DNA from: Thermoplasmata archaeon
GTDB lineage: Archaea > Thermoplasmatota > Penumbrarchaeia > Penumbrarchaeales > Penumbrarchaeaceae
Assembly: GCA_023145185.1 (NCBI GenBank)
Contig: JAGLEG010000238.1
Location: 1 to 14,617, forward strand
DNA: 14,617 nucleotides
Direction: 5' to 3'
This document shows, piece by piece, positions 1-6,971 of this stretch. A model generated the notes under the pieces. The model saw only the letters and a list, made by a program, of their open reading frames with translations, did not search any database and was not told the origin of the DNA. Position numbers and translations under genes: made by a program. Numbering within the stretch: the stretch's first letter is position 1; the number at the start of each line of letters is the position of its first letter.

Positions 1-81
1 GAGGGCTGGATCAGAAAGGACAGGAGGGGAAAGTACACCTTGACCGATCAGGGCGAAATGATACTGTCAATATTCGGTTGA
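1..81 (+). CDS. C-terminal fragment of a winged-helix DNA-binding protein
   Basis: Frame 1 is open from the first base to the TGA at 79-81 and encodes 26 residues; the rest of the gene lies before the window. The visible part contains GWIRKDRRGKYTLTDQGEMI, which reads as the wing of a winged-helix domain: a basic beta-hairpin (RKDRRGKY) followed by the typical 'LTDQGE' start of the last helix, as in MarR/PadR/ArsR-like and other archaeal winged-helix regulators. This pattern is well known at the end of such domains, so the DNA-binding role is reasonable, but the subfamily, ligand and targets cannot be told from 26 residues. The protein stops directly after the wing and helix, so no C-terminal effector domain follows. 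Confidence 0.6.
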   Translation, partial: EGWIRKDRRGKYTLTDQGEMILSIFG

Positions 82-222
82 TGTCGATCACGGTGGGATG
101 TCGGGCCCAAAAGCGGCATGGGATCTTGCAAGGCCATGACCCAAAACACCCCCCCCCGCCATCATTCCTCCCCACTAAATCTACGGTTTTTAAGTGGTAT
201 TTCAAGCAAAACCGCCGATAAG

Positions 223-230
223 TTATTATA
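223..230 (+). promoter_or_regulatory. TATA box for the zinc-ribbon gene
   Basis: TTATTATA is centred near 227, which predicts a transcription start around 252. That lies downstream of the possible GTG start at 245 and upstream of the ATG at 284, so it supports the ATG at 284 as the real start. The rest of 82-283 holds no gene I can support; it contains a run of nine C at 149-157. Confidence 0.45.
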
Positions 231-283
231 ACTCCTCTGTCTGAGTGTTTTTGTCGCTTCCAAAAGGCGAACGGAAATATAGT

Positions 284-451
284 ATGTATGATGATAGACG
301 TGGAGGCGGCTATGATAGGCCACCTCGAGAGATGCACGATGCAATATGCGCAGAATGTAAGCAGGAGACCCAGGTACCATTCAAACCATCAGGCGATAGG
401 CCAGTGTACTGCAGGGACTGCTACCAGAAGAGAAGGCCCCAGAGATATTGA
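284..451 (+). CDS. CxxC-x17-CxxC mini zinc-ribbon protein
   Basis: This 55-residue protein matches the small archaeal/bacterial family with a CxxC-x17-CxxC zinc-binding core. A Gly/Arg-rich start (MYDDRRGGGYDRPPRE) is followed by MHDAICAEC, the family-typical QVPFKPSGDRPVYCRDCYQ, and a basic tail QKRRPQRY. Cysteines 22, 25, 43 and 46 are the expected zinc ligands, with exactly 17 residues between the pairs. The basic ends suggest nucleic-acid or ribosome contact, but the family's function is not established. The ATG at 284 is preferred to the in-frame GTG at 245 because homologues start with a short Gly/Arg segment and the TATA box at 223-230 would place transcription start after 245. No strong ribosome site is visible. 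It appears to be a single-gene unit ended by the terminator at 528-569. Confidence 0.85.
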   Translation: MYDDRRGGGYDRPPREMHDAICAECKQETQVPFKPSGDRPVYCRDCYQKRRPQRY

Positions 452-527
452 GATTATCCATTATCCATCAACGGTATCCGTTGAATAATATTGTTTAATA
501 TCATTTTATCTGAACCAACAACATATG

Positions 528-569
528 GGGACCCTATCCTTGTAGAAACAAGGACGGGGTCCCTTTTTT
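528..569 (+). terminator. Strong hairpin plus T-tract terminator
   Basis: The arms 528-542 and 549-563 pair over 15 positions with one mismatch (A536 opposite C555) and one G-T wobble, around a six-base loop TAGAAA at 543-548. Six T residues follow at 564-569. It sits 76 bases after the zinc-ribbon stop codon and before the convergent gene's 3' end at 627. The T tract lies on the + strand side, so it should mainly end transcription of the zinc-ribbon gene. Confidence 0.75.
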
Positions 570-626
570 AATTTTGAAATTACGTTTAGAGACGGTGGGC
601 TCAGATCTCACATTTCTCCATTTTTT

Positions 627-1496
627 TCATGTCGAGCTTTTGATATCCTTGAGCAGCTTTTCGATCCCCTCGATATGCGGGGCGGCACCGGTCATGGATT
701 CCTCCCCGATCCTGGCAAGTTCCTCCGAGGCTTTCGGGATGGCAGACATCCTTTTCATCTCCGCCTGGAACCCCTCCATTGTCAGGAGCTTGATCTGCTC
801 GATTTGAACCAGGCGTTCCTGAAATTCGTCCAGAGGACTCCCATCCTCACTTACCGATTTCTTGATACCCTCCAGTTCCGGAACAAGTTCGGAGAATATC
901 CCCGCGTACGTCCTGGGTATGAAGGTTTTAAGGAAGTCCAGATCGCCGACGGTACAGATCGTGTTCATGGAACTCAAATCGGATATCTTTGCCCACACGA
1001 CCTTATCATCGCTGTTGAAGGAGTCCCCCCATGGGACCTTTACGGGTGGTTCCTTAATGGTGCCTTCCCCCAGAGGTGAAACTTCTCCCATCTCTCCAAA
1101 AGCCTCGCCCATGGCCCCACCGAGGTCAGCCATTAATTTCTCCATCATCTGCCCGGTCTTTTCTATCTGGGGGTTTATTCTCTCTTCAAACTGCCCCATG
1201 AACGGTTCCAGGTGCTCTCCCGACCCCTCGATCGTGTCTATACGCTCGAACTCCGCATTGATCTCCTCATCGGAAAGGTAGTTGGTATTCTGGAATTTCT
1301 CGATCTCTTCCATCTTCTTTTCGGGCTCCAACGAGAGGATCTCCTCGAACCAATTCTCAAGTGTTCTCACCGAGGCGGTGATAAAGCCCACCATAAGGTC
1401 AACGATCTCCTGGTCATGTTCCTTCACATCATCCAGGGTCTGGACGGATCGGAGCATTTTCAGAGCTTCCTTCTTTGCTTTTTCAACCTCTTCCAT
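627..1496 (-). CDS. Unrecognised acidic, helical soluble protein
   Basis: I do not recognise this 289-residue protein. It has no signal peptide, membrane segment or cysteine cluster. Residues 1-115 are mostly charged, heptad-like helix (KAKKEALKMLRSV, EKKMEEIEKF), likely coiled coil. Residues about 118-150 form a Met/Gly-rich linker (LGGAMGEAFGEMGEVSPLGEG). A proline-containing middle (EPPVKVPWGDSF) may hold some beta structure, and about 185-289 is again helical and Glu-rich. The ATG at 1496 is supported by GGTGA (complement of 1501-1505) and by a TATA box at 1527-1536, so the leader should be very short. It stands alone, divergent from the serpin gene and convergent with the zinc-ribbon gene. 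Export is unlikely; a scaffold or regulatory role would be a guess. Confidence 0.75.
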   Translation of the reverse strand: MEEVEKAKKEALKMLRSVQTLDDVKEHDQEIVDLMVGFITASVRTLENWFEEILSLEPEKKMEEIEKFQNTNYLSDEEINAEFERIDTIEGSGEHLEPFMGQFEERINPQIEKTGQMMEKLMADLGGAMGEAFGEMGEVSPLGEGTIKEPPVKVPWGDSFNSDDKVVWAKISDLSSMNTICTVGDLDFLKTFIPRTYAGIFSELVPELEGIKKSVSEDGSPLDEFQERLVQIEQIKLLTMEGFQAEMKRMSAIPKASEELARIGEESMTGAAPHIEGIEKLLKDIKSST

Positions 1497-1526
1497 GTTC
1501 TCACCAGCTCGAACATCTCATCCATC

Positions 1527-1536
1527 AATATATAAT
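1527..1536 (-). promoter_or_regulatory. TATA box for the 289-residue unknown gene
   Basis: Read on the - strand this is ATTATATATT, centred 35 bp before the ATG at 1496. The expected transcription start is near 1506, which leaves just enough leader for the GGTGA ribosome site. It lies in the 206 bp divergent region shared with the serpin gene. Confidence 0.55.
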
Positions 1537-1658
1537 GGTTCTTGAAATGGAAGGTTTCACTTATTTTAGATACCTGCCTATGGCGTTTGTAACAACAGTT
1601 CGAACCTCGAAAAAGGGCTTTTCGGACCTGGGATTTGTATTAATTCTGTTCCATTGTC

Positions 1659-1666
1659 TTTATATC
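1659..1666 (+). promoter_or_regulatory. TATA box for the serpin gene
   Basis: TTTATATC is centred near 1662.5, predicting transcription start around 1688, just before GAAGGGG at 1691-1697, which is a plausible ribosome site for the ATG at 1703. Confidence 0.5.
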
Positions 1667-1702
1667 CTGTTCTGACACATTACATCGATAGAAGGGGTAC
1701 CC

Positions 1703-2959
1703 ATGAAGATGAAAAGTTCACTCGTTATCGTATTGATGGCCTCGGTGGCCCTGCTATCAGGGTGCATCGACACAGATAATGAGGGGTCGAAGGGGACCGT
1801 TGATAATTCGCCGGTTTACGCAGGTATGAACGAACTGGTGAACTCATCCAACGACTTCTCCCTTGAGATGTACAGGCATCTGGTAGATGGGACCGATAAC
1901 GTATTCTTCTCCCCCTATTCCATAATGATCGCACTGGGAATGGCGTACGAGGGAGCAAGGGGAATGACCGCCGAGGAGATACAGAGCGTGATCGAGCTTC
2001 CCACCGATGACGAGACCAGGAGGGATATGGTGAGATCGCTCCAGTCAGAGCTCAATCCCGAAGGGACAGGCTATGAGCTGAGTACGGCAAACGCCTACTG
2101 GCTCAAACAGGGAGAGACCCTGATCGAAGATTATCAATACACCATTGAGAACGACTATCTGGCAGGAGGTCAGCAGCTGGACTTCGAGGGTGACCCCACG
2201 GGTTCCGCCGATACCATCAACGCCTGGGTGGAGGGGGAGACAAATGGTAAGATCAAGGACCTGATCTCCCCGGACCTGATAGACTCCCTCACTTACCTGA
2301 TACTCACGAACGCCATATACTTCAAGGCGGACTGGAAGTGGCAGTTCGATGAGGAGGCGACCATGGAGCGTGATTTCCACCTGACGGATGGGACATCGAA
2401 TATGGTTGAGACCATGAACATGTGCGACGAGGAGATAGATATCAATTATGCGGAAAACGATGATGTTCAGATGCTTCAGCTCCCATACAAGGACGATGAA
2501 TTATCGATGTATGTCCTTCTACCAAAACAGAATGATATCTCCGGTTTGGAGTCCGACCTTACCTATGAATATCTGAGAGATCTGAAGTCGGACCTGTCCG
2601 GCGAATGGGTCGATATATACCTGCCCTCCTTCAAGTTCGAGCTGAAGTACAACCTCAACCAGTACCTGATCGAGATGGGGATGCCCACCGCTTTCTCGGG
2701 TGATGCCGATTTCAGTGGTATATGTGAGGTCGATCTCTTCATCAGTGATGTGATCCATCAATCCTTCGTTGAGGTCAACGAGGAGGGAACGGAAGCGGCT
2801 GCAGCCACCGCGGTAGTGGTCTCAGTTACAGGTGGCGTCGGAGGGGACGAACCAACCCCAGTTGAGTTCAGGGCGGACCACCCGTTCATATTCCTCATAG
2901 AACACAAGGCCACAGGCCAGATCCTGTTCATGGGGAAGGTTGAGGACCCCTCTGTTTGA
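1703..2959 (+). CDS. Serpin-family protease inhibitor, predicted lipoprotein
   Basis: A 418-residue serpin. Serpins trap target proteases covalently when the reactive-centre loop is cut and inserts into beta-sheet A. Residues 1-21 are a lipoprotein signal (LLSGC, Cys21 as lipid site), so the inhibitor should be tethered outside the cell. Family landmarks include FFSPYSIMIALGMAYEGA at 68-85, LTNAIYFKADWKWQFD near 201-216 and RADHPFIFLI close to the C-terminus. The hinge EEGTEAAAATAVVV (360-373) has Thr at P14 and small residues through P9, the signature of an inhibitory serpin. By alignment with alpha-1-antitrypsin numbering P1-P1' would be about Thr376-Gly377, but the loop is about seven residues longer and Gly-rich after that point, so the true cut site is uncertain. 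The target could be a host-cell, competitor or own secreted protease. Single-gene unit by position. Confidence 0.95.
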   Translation: MKMKSSLVIVLMASVALLSGCIDTDNEGSKGTVDNSPVYAGMNELVNSSNDFSLEMYRHLVDGTDNVFFSPYSIMIALGMAYEGARGMTAEEIQSVIELPTDDETRRDMVRSLQSELNPEGTGYELSTANAYWLKQGETLIEDYQYTIENDYLAGGQQLDFEGDPTGSADTINAWVEGETNGKIKDLISPDLIDSLTYLILTNAIYFKADWKWQFDEEATMERDFHLTDGTSNMVETMNMCDEEIDINYAENDDVQMLQLPYKDDELSMYVLLPKQNDISGLESDLTYEYLRDLKSDLSGEWVDIYLPSFKFELKYNLNQYLIEMGMPTAFSGDADFSGICEVDLFISDVIHQSFVEVNEEGTEAAAATAVVVSVTGGVGGDEPTPVEFRADHPFIFLIEHKATGQILFMGKVEDPSV

Positions 2960-2997
2960 ATGGAATGACCTCATCCTGTGGATGTCCGGGCGCCATT

Positions 2998-4290
2998 CTA
3001 CGCGTATAGTGCCCATTTCCAGAATGGTATCATCTTGATCTTTTGACCTTTTTCCTCCACCTCTCCCTCGAGGCCCCAGGTGATTAGAAGGAGATCCTCG
3101 CATCGAAGCTCCTTCGACGCTTTCACAAGGGACCGGATCTCCCTCTTGTTCATATCAGCAATATCTGATATCATCGAGACCTGAATGAGCATCTCCACCT
3201 TACGGTTTCTTGAAAGGACCAGGTCCACCTCGTGGTCCTGATAATCCCTCCAGTAGTTGATGGAAAAGGTCGGATCCAGGTAAGTTCTTCTGATCAGATC
3301 CAGAAATACCGCATTTTCAAGAAGGTTCGCTATCTGATCCCCTGGAGATATGGAGAGGAGCTCCACAATGCCGGTATCGATAGAGTATACCTTTTTGGGA
3401 GAAGTGGATCTCTCCTTCTGTCTGAAGGTGAATTTGTCAACGATCATCAGGAGTGATGCCTCCGTCAGGTAGTTCACATAGTTCATCACGGTATGCGTAC
3501 TGCTCAGATCAAAGCGCTTCTTCAGGCTCGAATAGGTCATAAGATTGGAGCTTGAACTGGTAAGGAATAAAGCCAGTTCGCGGAGAGTTCGGACATATTT
3601 GGGATGAAATCGACCTATGACATCCTTGTTGATGATATCATTGTAAAGTGTATTGAGGTATAATCTGGCGTTGTCAGGGTCCAGGGCCACCTGGGGGAAC
3701 CCCCCAGATCGAAGATATTCCTCTGCTCTTGTTTTCAGATGCTCTGCTTTTCTCGTTGTTATCCCGTCCCCTGCCGGGATGCCGGATCCTCTGGCAATGA
3801 GAGATTCCCGAAACGAGAATGGTAGCATGAATATTGGCAGGTATCTCCCTGTAAGGTGAGTGGACAGTTCGGTGCTTAAAAGGTTTGCACTACTGCCTGT
3901 GATGATAACGTTCATCCCTTCTCTTTGGAGCCTGTTGATGAAAAGCTCCCAGCCGGGCACATTCTGGATTTCGTCCAGGAGAGCGTGGGTTGGTCGATCA
4001 ATGAGTCCGCATGATATCTGAAATACGTGGTCCAGCTCCTCCTTTGTGATCCCTACCAATCGCTCGTCATCGAAATTGATATATGCATATTCATGGTCCG
4101 ATAGAAGTTGATGGGCAAGGGTCGATTTTCCGGATCTACGGACGCCAAATATCACCTTTGTGGAGGCAGACCCAAGGAGCGGTCTTGTTTTATCGAGGTA
4201 CTCCCGTTCTATGAGGTTCTTATCTTTCAGGATCCTGGTCTTTTCCTCCTTCTGTCCCAGGAGGATCATTCTCAGGGTGGCCTCGTCCAT
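2998..4290 (-). CDS. AAA-DUF4143 family ATP-binding protein
   Basis: The 430-residue product has the two-part build of the AAA_14/DUF4143 family. The P-loop is GVRRSGKST (49-57), the Walker B segment is HALLDEIQNVPGW (102-114), a sensor-like strand is VIITGSSANLLS (128-139), and GRY (148-150) may hold an arginine finger. The DUF4143 part, about 215-400, includes a winged-helix-like stretch (MTYSSLKKRFDLSSTHTVMNYV) and YWRDYQDHEVDLVLS with LIQVS, the place where relatives show a nuclease-fold-like motif; the full catalytic E-x-K is not present. The family is frequent in archaea, often in many copies, and its function is not settled. Start: a TATA box centred 26 bp before the ATG at 4290 suggests a leaderless transcript. 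The coding DNA looks slightly richer in A/T than its neighbours. Its upstream region has operator-like dyads. Confidence 0.9.
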   Translation of the reverse strand: MDEATLRMILLGQKEEKTRILKDKNLIEREYLDKTRPLLGSASTKVIFGVRRSGKSTLAHQLLSDHEYAYINFDDERLVGITKEELDHVFQISCGLIDRPTHALLDEIQNVPGWELFINRLQREGMNVIITGSSANLLSTELSTHLTGRYLPIFMLPFSFRESLIARGSGIPAGDGITTRKAEHLKTRAEEYLRSGGFPQVALDPDNARLYLNTLYNDIINKDVIGRFHPKYVRTLRELALFLTSSSSNLMTYSSLKKRFDLSSTHTVMNYVNYLTEASLLMIVDKFTFRQKERSTSPKKVYSIDTGIVELLSISPGDQIANLLENAVFLDLIRRTYLDPTFSINYWRDYQDHEVDLVLSRNRKVEMLIQVSMISDIADMNKREIRSLVKASKELRCEDLLLITWGLEGEVEEKGQKIKMIPFWKWALYA

Positions 4291-4311
4291 GAAACTGAAA
4301 CGTCACAAGAG

Positions 4312-4320
4312 TATTTAAAT
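4312..4320 (-). promoter_or_regulatory. TATA box for the AAA-DUF4143 gene
   Basis: On the - strand this reads ATTTAAATA, centred at 4316 and 26 bp before the A of the start codon at 4290. That spacing puts the transcription start at or within a base or two of the ATG, so the mRNA is probably leaderless; no ribosome site is visible. Confidence 0.6.
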
Positions 4321-4393
4321 TTGTGCAGTCAACTGCATAAATTATAATGAATTTGTGCACTTGGATGCTCAATTTAAGCATTTTATTTGAGCA
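4318..4393. promoter_or_regulatory. Operator-like cluster of TTTNNGCA dyads
   Basis: Five exact copies of TTTNNGCA occur in 76 bp: on the + strand at 4320-4327, 4352-4359, 4373-4380 and 4386-4393, and on the - strand at 4334-4341, plus a one-mismatch - strand copy at 4366-4373. They make two dyads of identical geometry, 4318-4343 (12 of 13 pairs match except the central two bases) and 4350-4375 (8 of the 10 outer pairs match), centred 32 bp or about three helical turns apart. The first dyad touches the TATA box of the AAA-DUF4143 gene and covers the BRE position, as expected for a repressor or autoregulatory site. TGCTCAA at 4366-4372 and TTGAGCA at 4387-4393 form a further inverted pair. Regulation is inferred; the binding protein is unknown. 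Confidence 0.55.
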
Positions 4394-4492
4394 GATCAAC
4401 GTAAATTCCGGTTTTTGGGGAAGGTTGAGGGCCCCAATTCCTCCTGAAGATGACAGGAGCAACCACTTATCTATCTGTAGAGAGATAATGGG

Positions 4493-5110
4493 ATGTCAGG
4501 CATGTTTAGCATGAGAGGAGCTCCGGCAATTCCTATCGTTCTCGTTCTCACTCTGATCACATGTGGGTGTATGGGAGGCTACTACGGGGCGGGCTACTCC
4601 ATATACACCTATTCAGGAATACACCGGTCTGCTACCTACGACGACATATATTTCGAGGAGAGCGAGCTGATATCACTTATTGAGGCCTACAATATGACAA
4701 AGGAGGGAAGGTACAGCCATTACACGAACAGCTTTGGGATGGGCCATTTCTCCTTCTATTTCGTAAATGCCACCACAAACATCACGAATGAGAACGCAAT
4801 GATGAGCTTCAGGATAAACGAATGTGAGCTCGCCCCCGGGTCCAGCGATATGGACTCTAACTACGGGGAGAACGTGTTCGCAACGAACGTCACCTTCACC
4901 TTTTCGACCTTCACGGAACATGACACATCGGGGATGGATTCCGACGACAGAGGTGAGGCGGATCGGCTATCCGATGGGATCTATCAGCTGGACCTTGCCA
5001 CTTACGGAGAATACCTGGAAAGATTCTACTATATACTCGAGGATATGCTGGGAAATGAGCCCATTTACGAGTTTGAGGGAAGGGAATACGACATCATGTG
5101 CGTGGATTGA
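4493..5110 (+). CDS. Small exported protein of unknown function
   Basis: A 205-residue protein without a recognised domain. The N-terminus MSGMFSMRGAPAIPIVLVLTLITCGCMGG is a hydrophobic signal segment ending in a Cys-Gly-Cys; it may be a lipoprotein, but the residue three before either cysteine does not give a clean lipobox. The mature part is Tyr/Asp/Glu-rich and carries N-glycosylation-type sequons (NMT, NAT, NIT, NVT), in keeping with an extracellular location. Segments such as GHFSFYFVNATTNIT and NVFATNVTFTFSTF look like beta strands. ATG codons at 4493, 4502 and 4511 are in frame; 4493 is taken because a weak TATA-like TTATCTAT lies about 25 bp before it. Its last 17 bp overlap the 3' end of the convergent propeller gene, so the two mRNAs would be complementary there. 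Confidence 0.75.
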   Translation: MSGMFSMRGAPAIPIVLVLTLITCGCMGGYYGAGYSIYTYSGIHRSATYDDIYFEESELISLIEAYNMTKEGRYSHYTNSFGMGHFSFYFVNATTNITNENAMMSFRINECELAPGSSDMDSNYGENVFATNVTFTFSTFTEHDTSGMDSDDRGEADRLSDGIYQLDLATYGEYLERFYYILEDMLGNEPIYEFEGREYDIMCVD

Positions 5111-6701
5111 GCTTCTTCCGCCTGTAAACGATGATCATGGTGACGACGGCCCCGATCATGATGATCACGGTGGAGCCCAGGACCGAGCCGACGCAGATCC
5201 TGCCCCAGATAACACTCTCATCGAACACCACGATCACCTCCGAGGGCTCGCTCTCGCCAAGCCTGTTTTCGAAGGTGAAATAGAAGTACTGTTTCACGGA
5301 CACGTCGATATATTCGTCGTTGAACTCCAGTTCGCCCTGTGACCATTCCCAGGGATCACGGATCTTACCGAAGGTCTCTATCCTCTCGTACTCCCCGCCT
5401 TTTTTCTGGTATACGTTCACACTGGAGATGAAGGGGTATGTCTCGAACGTCGGTAGCTCACAGGTGAGGGATACGCCTCCATTATCGTTCACATCCCCTT
5501 TCACGTTCAGGGGCCGATGTGGAACGATATCTTCTCCTTGTCCGACACAGAATAGCTGGTTCGAATTCCAGGTTGTGATATAGATATTCCCGTTGGGATG
5601 GATCACCACGCCGGAGTATTCGCCGAACATGGGGAGCCTCCACAGTTTGTCCCCATCGGTCGAAAATGCGCAGAGCCCCCGATCGTTGCAGAGGATGATC
5701 CTCCCATCGCCATCGACCAATGGATAGGCTCCATGTCCCACATCCTCCACGATCCACCGCATGGTTCCATTGGGATAGAAGGAATACAGGTGCCCATCGC
5801 TTGCCCGATATCCCGTATCCCCCATCACGAAGTAGATGTTGCCGTCATCGTCGGTCGCCGCACTGCTTCCCACCCTACCTTTTTCGATCTCCACGGTCCA
5901 GTTATTAGTGCCGTCACTGTTGAGGCAGGCGATCTTCCTGTTCCCCGCGGCGAAGATCCTGCCATCTTCCAGGATCATGGGCGCACCGAATCCACTTATG
6001 CCCTGCCTCCACTGTTTCAATCCGGAGGGGTCGAATGAATAGATGAAGGTCCTCCCGGAACCGGCAGGGTGATAATCCCCCTGACTGTGTATGTAGATCT
6101 CTCCATTTTCACCCACACATGGAGGGGAGTAGACGTCTCCATCCACCACCTGGTTCCACCTGTACTCACCATCTGGTGTGATGGAGAGCACCATATCCTC
6201 ACATACGATGAAGGTGTTATCATCCGGGCCCACGGCAGGGGGAGATTGATGGTCAACAGCAGAGTAGTGTTCCCAGAGGTGGACCCCATCTTTTGTGTAA
6301 GCATGGACCGCGTCGCTGTACTGGGTCATTATAATGGTGCCGTCGCTCAGGATCGCAGGGGTATTTGCTGGATAAAATCCTATTCCCGTGCTCCATTTGA
6401 TGGTCCCGTTCGGGAAGAGACAGTAGAGGTGCTGGTCCGATGTGGCGATTATCAGGTTCCCCTCAGCATCGATCAGCGGGGAAGTGGTCCTCCCCTCGAG
6501 ATCCAGGCTCCACAGGAACTGCGGTGTTTCGTCTCCATAGCTACCCTCGCACCCCCCGTCGTTCTGACAATTCCCAAGTTCCATGGGCCAAATTGGCCCC
6601 TCATATTCCGATTCCCATCCGTATGAATTGGTGGAAAGGAGAAGGAGAGAGGATATGATCATGAGGTAAAGTCCCAATACGTGGAATATCCTGATCATCA
6701 T
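5094..6701 (-). CDS. Membrane-anchored PQQ-like beta-propeller protein
   Basis: From the ATG at 6701 this encodes 535 residues. Residues 1-28 are a signal peptide (MMIRIFHVLGLYL...). About 45-395 form a propeller of PQQ-enzyme/BamB-like repeats: a docking Trp recurs eight times (FLW, IKW, HLW, YRW, KQW, NNW, MRW, KLW), each followed by a 'PLIDAEGNLII'-type strand pair, suggesting eight blades. About 400-495 is an FN3-like beta domain. VIMIGAVV-type helix near 502-525 with RRKK after it anchors the C-terminus in the membrane, leaving the propeller outside. PQQ ligands are not evident, so a binding or assembly role is likelier than a dehydrogenase. The ORF extends 39 codons further up to 6818, but GGAGA (complement within 6703-6712) and the signal peptide favour 6701. 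The 3' end overlaps the convergent gene by 17 bp. Confidence 0.88.
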   Translation of the reverse strand: MMIRIFHVLGLYLMIISSLLLLSTNSYGWESEYEGPIWPMELGNCQNDGGCEGSYGDETPQFLWSLDLEGRTTSPLIDAEGNLIIATSDQHLYCLFPNGTIKWSTGIGFYPANTPAILSDGTIIMTQYSDAVHAYTKDGVHLWEHYSAVDHQSPPAVGPDDNTFIVCEDMVLSITPDGEYRWNQVVDGDVYSPPCVGENGEIYIHSQGDYHPAGSGRTFIYSFDPSGLKQWRQGISGFGAPMILEDGRIFAAGNRKIACLNSDGTNNWTVEIEKGRVGSSAATDDDGNIYFVMGDTGYRASDGHLYSFYPNGTMRWIVEDVGHGAYPLVDGDGRIILCNDRGLCAFSTDGDKLWRLPMFGEYSGVVIHPNGNIYITTWNSNQLFCVGQGEDIVPHRPLNVKGDVNDNGGVSLTCELPTFETYPFISSVNVYQKKGGEYERIETFGKIRDPWEWSQGELEFNDEYIDVSVKQYFYFTFENRLGESEPSEVIVVFDESVIWGRICVGSVLGSTVIIMIGAVVTMIIVYRRKKLNPRT

Positions 6702-6745
6702 AGGTTCTCCTATCGCTTCTCGAAAGAATGATATGCAATCAATGG

Positions 6746-6754
6746 ATAATAAAT
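6746..6754 (-). promoter_or_regulatory. TATA box for the propeller gene
   Basis: On the - strand this reads ATTTATTAT, centred near 6750. Transcription should begin around 6724, giving a leader of about 23 bases that contains the GGAGA ribosome site. This also rules out the longer ORF start at 6818. The remaining 6755-6940 holds no gene I can support. Confidence 0.5.
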
Positions 6755-6940
6755 TGAGCGTTCGTTTATTAAATGGATCGAGGTGTATCCCACCAATACT
6801 GATGGCCTTTTTCTTCACAGCGATGGTCCTTTTGTACTTTCTACATTTGAAATAGTTGCCACCAGGACGGCCAGGGAAATTGGTAGGCGATATACTAGCT
6901 CGATTCCCCAGGGCTGTGAATTCGGTTTTCCACCGAGAAC

Positions 6941-6947
6941 ATTTAAG
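6941..6947 (+). promoter_or_regulatory. TATA box for the methyltransferase gene
   Basis: ATTTAAG is centred 28 bp before the ATG at 6972, pointing to a leaderless or nearly leaderless transcript. There is no ribosome site before this ATG. Confidence 0.45.
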
Positions 6948-6971
6948 CCCGTATAAGCTTCAGGACACTTG

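Noticed and set aside
149..157. Run of nine C in the region before the zinc-ribbon gene
   Set aside because: It is non-coding and isolated; it may be a sequencing-prone homopolymer, and no function can be argued for it.
83..180. Possible structured RNA with short inverted repeats (CATGG/CCATG, CTTGCAAG)
   Set aside because: The stems are short and do not form a cloverleaf or any RNA family I recognise.
245..451. A longer, 68-residue version of the zinc-ribbon protein from GTG 245
   Set aside because: The TATA box at 223-230 predicts transcription start near 252, after this codon, and the added residues do not fit the family's N-terminus.
2960..2997. Small hairpin CATCC-TGT-GGATG between the convergent serpin and AAA-DUF4143 genes
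   Set aside because: A five-pair stem without a T tract is too weak to call a terminator.
5094..6818. Longer start of the propeller protein at 6818
   Set aside because: It would put 39 polar residues before the signal peptide, and the TATA box and GGAGA site both lie downstream of it.
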